Source: Verrucomicrobiales bacterium
Lineage (GTDB): Bacteria; Verrucomicrobiota; Verrucomicrobiia; Verrucomicrobiales; DEV007
Length of the DNA: 48,970 nt
Reading direction: 5' to 3'
Assembly (NCBI GenBank): GCA_021648365.1
Contig: JAKISY010000025.1
Location: forward strand, 1 to 48,970
The notes under the pieces are model-generated. The model was not told the origin of the DNA. It did no database searches and saw only the letters and a program-made list of their open reading frames with translations. A program made the position numbers and the translations under genes. Below, piece after piece: positions 43,513 to 48,970 of this stretch. Positions within the stretch are counted from its first letter, which is position 1. Each line of letters starts with the position of its first letter.

Positions 43513-44597
43513 CACTTTGCTTTTTGCGAGTTCGTATTTTCTGCTGGGTGACAGCGTTTATGCACTTCCTTCAATTGCTGGATGCTCACTTCGGTGTAAA
43601 TGGCGGTGGTTTCCAAACTCTCATGGCCTAGCAACTGTTGGATGAAGCGGATGTCCGCGCCGCCTTCCAGCAGGTGCGTGGCGCAACTATGGCGGAAGAC
43701 GTGGCAACCGCCTCCCTTGCCAATATCGGCGTTTTTGATGTATTTTGCCACCAGGCGTCCCAGCACTTCGGGGCTGAACGCTTCGCCGTAGCTGGTCAAA
43801 AACAAAGCTCCGCTATCGGGGGTAATTTCTAGTAATGGTCGCACTTGCTCAAGGTAACGCTCCAGCCAATGCATTGCTCGTGCACCCACTGGCACCACCC
43901 GATCTTTGCGCCCTTTGGTGTAGCGCACGTGAAGGGTTTGCCGTTCGCGGTTGAATTCACACAATGCTAGACGCGTCATTTCAGTGCGGCGAATCGCGGT
44001 GCTGTAAAAAAGCTCGAGCATGGCGCGATCTCGCACGCCAAGGGGGTCGTCCACCTCGGGCTGTGCCAGCACGCTTTCCACTTCGCTCACGCTCAGGGCT
44101 TGCGCGGGCAGTTGTTTTTCTGGACGTGGCAATTCCAATTCACTCGCGGGATTGGCTTCAAGCAATGATTGCCGGCACAGCCACTGGAAGAACAATTTCA
44201 CCGCTCCAAGCATGCTGCGCTGGGAAGCCACGCTCAGCGGCTTACCATTGGCTTTTTTACGACGATAGAGATGGCGGCGGTAGCTCTCCAACATGCTACG
44301 CGTCACCTTTTCCGTTCGCTCAATGCCGCGCTCCTGTGCCCACTGAATGAAACGTCTCAAGTCAACGCGCCTGCCGTCGATGGTGCTGGCGCGGTAGTTG
44401 AGCACAGCGAGACTTTCAAGGTAGGCGTCACGTTGTGCTAGAAGGTTGCCTCGATCTGCGGCCTCGACATTGTTTGTATCTTCGCTAGAGCCGAGGTTTT
44501 CTGGCTGTTTCTGATTACCACCTCGCTTGCTGTGATCACGATCACGCAAACGCTGCGTGGCTGCATAACCTTTCCTGCCTGTTTTTTTCTTCGCCAT
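43512..44597 (-). CDS. Tyrosine recombinase / integrase (XerC/D-like)
   Basis: A 361-residue site-specific recombinase. A basic, low-complexity N-terminus (1-50) is followed by a SAM-like core-binding domain (55-150) and the catalytic domain. The full catalytic set is visible: R203 (STAIRRTEM), K228 (RYTKGRKDR), H299 and R302 (CHVFRHSCATHLL), H325 (LLGHESLETT) and nucleophile Y334 (AIYTEV). No extra insert of integron integrases is present. It lies 193 bp downstream of the primase on the same strand and is coupled to the antitoxin gene. It probably integrates or resolves the element that carries the primase. Confidence 0.93.
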   Translation of the reverse strand: MAKKKTGRKGYAATQRLRDRDHSKRGGNQKQPENLGSSEDTNNVEAADRGNLLAQRDAYLESLAVLNYRASTIDGRRVDLRRFIQWAQERGIERTEKVTRSMLESYRRHLYRRKKANGKPLSVASQRSMLGAVKLFFQWLCRQSLLEANPASELELPRPEKQLPAQALSVSEVESVLAQPEVDDPLGVRDRAMLELFYSTAIRRTEMTRLALCEFNRERQTLHVRYTKGRKDRVVPVGARAMHWLERYLEQVRPLLEITPDSGALFLTSYGEAFSPEVLGRLVAKYIKNADIGKGGGCHVFRHSCATHLLEGGADIRFIQQLLGHESLETTAIYTEVSIQQLKEVHKRCHPAENTNSQKAK

Positions 44598-44790
44598 GCT
44601 TCCAGTTTTTGCGCTTACGATTACGATGGTGAAAATTCAGGCTCCATATGTGCGTTCTGACCAGCTGACAAGGTCACGCCTAAAAGGCGGTTTTTTTCTG
44701 CAAAGTCGGGGCTTGTAGAGCTTGTCCCCCGTGGGGGACTAGGTGGGGACAAGGTGCCCTTCAAAACCGACAAGGTAGCCAGTCGTAGTT
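44598..44790. other. Intergenic region between primase and recombinase with nested palindromes
   Basis: CTTGTCCCC (44721-44729) pairs with GGGGACAAG (44745-44753). Within it GTCCCCC (44724-44730) pairs with GGGGGAC (44733-44739), so the left arm has two exclusive partners. A weak GCCTAAAAGGC hairpin followed by seven T lies at 44678-44697 on the plus strand. Candidate recombinase site or transcript switch for the recombinase gene. Confidence 0.6.
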
Positions 44791-47643
44791 TCATTTTTTG
44801 TCCTTTCTGTCCTTGCCTTGCTGTTTACGACGTAGCTTTTCCACGTTGATCAATCCCACTTTCCAGCCTTCGCTTTCCTCATCCACATCAACGAGCAACT
44901 CGTATTTGATCGCAACGCCGTTGCGGCCGCCGCGCAGCGCGATGTATTCAAAATCGTTCAGCCGTTCGAGGTGACGGCGGATTTGCGTCTGGCTCCAGTT
45001 GGTAAAATCACGCAGTTCACGGCGGCTAAAATGACAGAGGTCTTGCTCGATTTTCAGCTCTTTCATTTTCGCTCGAACCAAGCTCTTTATGCTCGCCAAC
45101 AGTCGGCGGCTCTGTGGCGGCAATTCATCGAGCGAACGTCCCAACACTTCGGGTGCGATCTTGTTGGCAACTTCGATATCTTCGAGCGTGCTCTTGATGT
45201 GTGGCCCGGCTTCGGCATCGTCTTCAAGTGGTCGCTGGTGTTGGTGTAAAAGCGTAACCGCTTCGATCAGCGTCAGATACTTTTCATGGTCGCGCCTGGT
45301 GCGCGTGCGCTCGGCGGTGAAGGTCAATTCATCGGCAAAAGGGTTGATGATCGCCACCGGATTCAAAAGACGCTGAGCGTTCTGCAAGAGCGTCAAAATC
45401 TTCGCTCTGCGTTTCTTGATGCGCAAGCCTTCCAGCGTGCGCGCCTTGCGCTGCATTTCGTGGATGCGCTCGGTTTGCTCTTTGCTTTCGTCCACAGTCA
45501 AGACAAGACAACGGTTCATCAGCTCCTCGTCAATGTCGATGCTGGTGGTCGTCAGGATGATGGCGACCGGTCCTTCGACGTGATATTCCTGAGTTTCCAT
45601 GCGACCGGTGTTAGCATCCTTGCCCGTGCTGGCGATGGTGAGTTCACCTTCACTTTGCAACAGCTTCAAAGCATAACTCGCTTTCTCGGCTCCCTCCTCC
45701 TCGACGATGGCAAGTATTTTGTGTTTGAGGTTCTTTTCTCCCAGATAATAAAGCGATTGCCCTGTCATCGCGCTGTATTTGATTTGTTCCTCGCTTGGGA
45801 AGAACGAAAGCACCGCCTCCATCAAGGCGCTCTTGCCTGCCGCCGATGTGCTCTGGATGATAATCGCCAGCGGCTTGTCCAGCTTGCGCGAAGAGCACGC
45901 GAGATAAGAAGCCAGCACGTTGGTTTGTTCTCCCACCAGTCCAGCAGAAGCAAACTTCGCCGTCAGTTGTTGGATCAAATCAGGAGCTTGCAAAAGCTCC
46001 TTGGCTTCCGCCTCTTCCTCCGCGCTGAGCTTGACAACGCTTTCCGCCGCGTCCAGCGGTTGGCTCAAGCGTTCCTCCTGCGCGGCTTCCAGCGCAAGCA
46101 GCAGCTTGCCCAAATCACGCTTGATCAGTTCTTTCTCAAGCCGTAACTCTTCCGCCGCACGCTCGATGAACTTGCGCCGGTCGCCGTCGCGGTAGAGGTC
46201 GATAGCGTCCACATGCAACAGACCGCCTGGCTCGCTCACGCGTAGCGTGATCTTGAGCACTTCGAGGCTGTTGTTTTTCTCAAGACCTCCAACACGGTAA
46301 AGACGCTCACCTAGCTGCAATTCGTAGTGGTCTCCTTTTGATACCAGATTAACAACAGGCGGCAATGGCTCCCCAACCTTTTTATTTTTAGTAGCTTCCT
46401 TCGCTTGCTCAATGGCCTCCTGTATTTCCTTCACCTCGTCCGCCTCCTTAGCTACTAACTCAGCAGCTAAAGAAGAAACAGGCGCGGGCGCGACACCTGA
46501 GCCCTCCTTCGCCGAGGCTACGGCGGACAAGCCCAACCAAGCAGCAGAACGCACCGCTTTTTTCAAAGCATCGCCACCAGCGGCCAAAGCGTAGCTGTTG
46601 GCATCCTCACCCAAGGGAAAACGAACCCTAAAACACTCCACCCCGATCTTTTGAAGGCGCTCAGCGTCCCGCTTCGCCGCCAATTCGCCACTGTCATCAG
46701 CATCGTAAGCGATGCGCACCGCGTCGAGGTTGGCGGCTTTGATTGCTGTAAAAAGCTCGTCAGTAAAGCCCTGCGTGCCGTAAATGCAGGTCACGTTTTC
46801 CATGCCGTGACGAATGAAAGTCAAAGCATCGAGGATGCTTTCACACAAGATGAGATCTCGTTTTTTGAGAGCATCAGGATTGAAGATACCATGATGCGGA
46901 CCAGGCAAATAAAGGTGGTTGGGCGTTCCTTTCCTCAATCCTCTGGTGATCTTACGCCCATAAATCTCGGCTACGTGTTCATCACCATTCACAATGGGGA
47001 ACACTAGCGAACCGTTAAAATGCTCGTGGCCGCTTTCTTTGCGGAACACGCCAAGCTCTTGCAAGCGTTCACGGATCGCCGCGCCATCTTTGCGGTTAGC
47101 AGCAGGCAGGCGCAAGCCCAGCGTCCGGTCGGCGTAGCCGATGCGGAACTTCTTCACCAAATCATCGTCATCGAGTCCACGCGAAGCGAGGTAATCCAGC
47201 GCGGCTTTGGATTGCCCCAAGCGTTCGTGATAATATTCGCTGACCTGATCCAACAGCGTGCCGTCGTCCGCCTCCAGATCGAGCGGACAAGCCAGCGCGG
47301 GCACCGTCGCTTTCTTGCGCGGCTTGCCGTTCTTCGGGCCATTCTCAAAAACCGCCTTGCCACCATTGGCAAGCAGCTCGTAAGCGTGGCGAAAACTCAC
47401 CCCGTCGAACTTCTCGACAAACTGGATCGCATTGCCAGCCGCACCGCAAGCCATGCAGTGATACAAGCCCTTCGCTGGACTGATGATAAAATTGGGTGAG
47501 TCGTTGTCATCGTGAAAAGGGCACTTACCGACAAAATCACGCGAACCGTGTTTCTTCATCTCGATGCCGCGCGAGCGCGCTAGCGCAACGAGGTCAGCTT
47601 CACGTTTTATCTGGTCAATGTCTGAAGTGGGTATTCTGGCCAT
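44791..47643 (-). CDS. Primase-helicase of a mobile element (CHC2 zinc finger, Toprim, AAA-type helicase, winged helix)
   Basis: A 950-residue replication protein. Residues 1-95 form a CHC2 zinc finger (C41, H44, C63, C66; GKCPFHDDNDSPNF). The Toprim domain is at about 262-350, with E268 in LILCESILDAL and the DxD in AYDADDSGE (314-316). A charged linker runs about 370-545. A helicase-like ATPase has Walker A STSAAGKSAL (598-607) and Walker B KILAIVEEEG (642-651). The C-terminus ends in a winged-helix-like segment (SQTQIRRHLERLNDFEYIAL) and a basic tail. Chromosomal DnaG has no such ATPase domain, so this serves autonomous replication of a plasmid-, phage- or satellite-like element. GC content and codon bias are higher than in the neighbouring genes. 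Confidence 0.9.
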   Translation of the reverse strand: MARIPTSDIDQIKREADLVALARSRGIEMKKHGSRDFVGKCPFHDDNDSPNFIISPAKGLYHCMACGAAGNAIQFVEKFDGVSFRHAYELLANGGKAVFENGPKNGKPRKKATVPALACPLDLEADDGTLLDQVSEYYHERLGQSKAALDYLASRGLDDDDLVKKFRIGYADRTLGLRLPAANRKDGAAIRERLQELGVFRKESGHEHFNGSLVFPIVNGDEHVAEIYGRKITRGLRKGTPNHLYLPGPHHGIFNPDALKKRDLILCESILDALTFIRHGMENVTCIYGTQGFTDELFTAIKAANLDAVRIAYDADDSGELAAKRDAERLQKIGVECFRVRFPLGEDANSYALAAGGDALKKAVRSAAWLGLSAVASAKEGSGVAPAPVSSLAAELVAKEADEVKEIQEAIEQAKEATKNKKVGEPLPPVVNLVSKGDHYELQLGERLYRVGGLEKNNSLEVLKITLRVSEPGGLLHVDAIDLYRDGDRRKFIERAAEELRLEKELIKRDLGKLLLALEAAQEERLSQPLDAAESVVKLSAEEEAEAKELLQAPDLIQQLTAKFASAGLVGEQTNVLASYLACSSRKLDKPLAIIIQSTSAAGKSALMEAVLSFFPSEEQIKYSAMTGQSLYYLGEKNLKHKILAIVEEEGAEKASYALKLLQSEGELTIASTGKDANTGRMETQEYHVEGPVAIILTTTSIDIDEELMNRCLVLTVDESKEQTERIHEMQRKARTLEGLRIKKRRAKILTLLQNAQRLLNPVAIINPFADELTFTAERTRTRRDHEKYLTLIEAVTLLHQHQRPLEDDAEAGPHIKSTLEDIEVANKIAPEVLGRSLDELPPQSRRLLASIKSLVRAKMKELKIEQDLCHFSRRELRDFTNWSQTQIRRHLERLNDFEYIALRGGRNGVAIKYELLVDVDEESEGWKVGLINVEKLRRKQQGKDRKDKK

Positions 47644-47655
47644 TTTTGCGCTTGG

Positions 47656-47973
47656 TTAGAGGTTACAGAGTTCGATCATTTCGCTGCAGGCTTCGCCCTC
47701 GACGAAGGCGAAGCGGAAGCCATCCGTGGCGAGCATCGTTGCGTAGAACTGCTTCGCAGCTTCCGGTGCGCGAAGCAGCATCTCGTTCAAAGTCGGCTCG
47801 CAGCACACCACGCGAAGCGACCGCGGCCAGTTGTGCTGGATCGCCTCGCGGAAGACCGCGCGGCCGAGGGTGGTAAGATCAGGGTCGAGGCCACGCGCAA
47901 GCGCGTCCTCTTGCCAGTTGTCCCACTCGAAGCGGAGCGGCTGATGATCAGGGTTCGGATTGGTCGGATTCAT
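47656..47973 (-). CDS. Hypothetical protein upstream of the primase
   Basis: 105 residues from the ATG at 47973 (MNPTNPNPDHQPLRFEWDNW); the frame is open further to 48039, but that part crosses the regulator's promoter region and is less protein-like. It has no recognised family; it is acidic with RFAFVEGEACSEMIEL at the end and no signal or membrane segment. Same strand as the primase, 12 bp upstream, so probably first in the primase operon. Confidence 0.7.
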   Translation of the reverse strand: MNPTNPNPDHQPLRFEWDNWQEDALARGLDPDLTTLGRAVFREAIQHNWPRSLRVVCCEPTLNEMLLRAPEAAKQFYATMLATDGFRFAFVEGEACSEMIELCNL

Positions 47974-48025
47974 GGTTTTTGAAAAGGTTGTCAAATAAAA
48001 ATGAACTTTTTTTGACTCTTCACCA

Positions 48026-48046
48026 AATACACGCAACATGTGTATT
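48026..48046. promoter_or_regulatory. Palindrome between divergent genes, candidate XRE operator 1
   Basis: AATACAC (48026-48032), spacer GCAACAT, GTGTATT (48040-48046): a perfect 7-bp inverted repeat in the control region between the primase operon and the XRE gene. A phage-repressor-like operator is inferred from position and symmetry. Confidence 0.55.
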
Positions 48047-48078
48047 AATGCAAGCAGAAACGTATAATTTTAACCGCA

Positions 48079-48099
48079 GCATGTATAATGAGGACATGC
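48079..48099. promoter_or_regulatory. Palindrome at the XRE start, candidate operator 2
   Basis: GCATGT (48079-48084), 9-bp spacer, ACATGC (48094-48099), overlapping the proposed ATG at 48096. Autorepression of the regulator would be expected if bound. Confidence 0.5.
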
Positions 48100-48467
48100 C
48101 ACCAGGAAGACCCGCCAATAAACCACGCACGCCATTGGGTGAACAAATTTCCCTTGCTCGCTTAGAAAAAGGTATGACCCAAGAAGATTTAGCAAATGCA
48201 CTTGGTGTAACCCAAAGAGTTATCACCTACTGGGAACGCGAGCCTGTAGCTCTTAAACCCGAACAAATGTCACTGCTAGCTGACGCTCTTGCCGTTACTG
48301 CTGATTACTTGCTTGGACGTGAAAAACCAAAAAAACGGGGATCTGGACCAGCGGGCAAAGCAAAGCTTGTTTTTGAAGAAGTGTCCGAGTTACCTCGACG
48401 GCAACAAGAACGAGTTGTTGCAGTTGTCGAAGATATGCTCATTGCAGCCAAAGCTAAAGCTAGTTAA
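48096..48467 (+). CDS. XRE-family HTH transcriptional regulator
   Basis: A 123-residue regulator. The HTH is at about 14-70: LGEQISLARLEKGMTQEDLA, ALGVTQRVITYWERE, ALKPEQMSLLADALAV, then DYLLGRE. The C-terminal part (about 75-123; FEEVSELPRRQQERVVAVVE) probably dimerises. Divergent from the primase operon with two palindromes between, the layout of a phage- or plasmid-type repressor switch. The ATG at 48096 (MPPGRPANKPRTPLGEQ) is preferred; ATGs at 48081 and 48048 are possible, and the first would start inside operator 2. Confidence 0.9.
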   Translation: MPPGRPANKPRTPLGEQISLARLEKGMTQEDLANALGVTQRVITYWEREPVALKPEQMSLLADALAVTADYLLGREKPKKRGSGPAGKAKLVFEEVSELPRRQQERVVAVVEDMLIAAKAKAS

Positions 48468-48970
48468 AACCTCTTCCTCTTAGCTGCTTTTCTTATTACC
48501 GTGGGTGGGGCCGTGTGGCGGCGGCGAGGCACGAGCCGACACCACAAAGGCCAGGGCGGGGGTGGACTGGGCAACGCGGCAGGACGTGCGACCGATCCCC
48601 CTTATCGCTTTCGCCAGAACCTAAAAACGTTCGAGCTATCCAGCCAGTCCCCTACGACCGACACCCACCAGAACCCGTTCGCTTGCTTTGTTGTGCCGTT
48701 GCCGAAAGCCTTCGAGAGAACCGAGACGACTGGCGGGAGTCGAGATAGACTGCCAGCAGGCAGCCCGCAGGGCGAAAGAGCCGCGAGGCGGCGAATGAGT
48801 CAACGGGTTTGCGAGAGCAAAACCGCTAGGTGCAGAGAGCCACGGCACGGACATGGGTCAACAAGAATAGCGGTCGGGCGTCGAAAAGTTTCTTGTTGAG
48901 GCATGGCTGTGCTGTGGCATTTCAATTTTGGCGACGCAGGAGCGTAACTTTTCTTGTGGGGCGGTAGGCA
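48468..48970. other. 503-bp GC-rich, hairpin-rich stretch without a credible gene
   Basis: Open frames here look non-protein. Four hairpins follow each other: CTGCC-AGCA-GGCAG (48750-48763), GCCC-GCA-GGGC (48763-48773), GCCGC-GAG-GCGGC (48780-48792), and CGGGTTTGC-GAGA-GCAAAACCG (48804-48825, one bulge). It may be a structured RNA, a replication or transfer origin, or an end of the mobile element. It continues past the window. Confidence 0.5.

Noticed and set aside
40949..44597. Integron with attC sites around toxin-antitoxin cassettes
   Set aside because: The recombinase lacks the extra insert of integron integrases, and the repeats are clustered in one place rather than between genes.
45286..46146. 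286-codon antisense frame inside the primase gene
   Set aside because: Long open frames opposite a GC-rich gene are expected; the composition is not protein-like.
48501..48899. 132-codon frame in the right-hand GC-rich tract
   Set aside because: Rich in Arg, Gly and Thr runs from hairpin sequence, no start signal, and not protein-like.

Overview
The window looks like a chromosomal segment of a Gram-negative bacterium of the Planctomycetota-Verrucomicrobiota-Chlamydiota superphylum, most likely a Verrucomicrobiales member. This is inferred from gene content, not from a marker gene. The pointers are formylglycine-type sulfatases, secreted PQQ-like beta-propeller proteins, a Tat-exported sugar-isomerase-like protein, a pseudopilin, a ceramidase-like protein, an unusually long SecA and lipid A genes. 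Shine-Dalgarno sequences are mostly weak or absent.

Region 1 (1-6.5 kb) is accessory. It holds a HipA-like kinase overlapping a partner that carries the missing HipA N-terminal region plus a HIRAN-like domain. A Tat-exported isomerase-like protein, a small unknown gene bracketed by inverted CGCAGAT repeats, and a 1014-residue double propeller with an embedded methyltransferase fold follow. Region 2 (6.5-21.5 kb) is mostly housekeeping: thiC, an LptF/LptG permease, DAHP synthase, a LOG-family protein, a VapBC pair, then secA-proC-UDP-sugar pyrophosphorylase as a leftward cluster, an orphan parA, hisI, and tmk-holB. Region 3 (21.5-33.6 kb) is envelope and secretion related: an Omp85-like barrel, a PMT/ArnT-like glycosyltransferase bracketed by a direct repeat, a VOC-SDR pair, a CNNM/CorC protein, a second propeller protein, one broken and one intact sulfatase, a pseudopilin and a ceramidase-like protein.

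Region 4 (33.7-40.9 kb) has a leftward dnaX-ybaB-nuclease-MYG1 cluster diverging from a translationally coupled lpxI - Gfo/Idh/MocA oxidoreductase - lpxB operon for lipid A synthesis. The oxidoreductase hints at a modified (3-amino) lipid A sugar.

Region 5 (40.95-48.97 kb) is mobile or foreign DNA. A 600-bp cluster of diverged repeats is followed, on the minus strand, by an AT-rich lipoprotein gene, a small secreted protein carrying the tail of an Rhs core and a toxin-like C-terminus with a degenerate HExxH motif, a second VapBC-like pair coupled to a tyrosine recombinase, nested palindromes, and a large primase-helicase. A divergent XRE regulator with two palindromic operator candidates and a GC-rich hairpin-rich stretch run to the window end. 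The recombinase, primase and regulator suggest an integrated plasmid- or satellite-like element whose right end lies outside the window. The Rhs-tail/lipoprotein pair is the best candidate here for an undescribed effector-immunity system.
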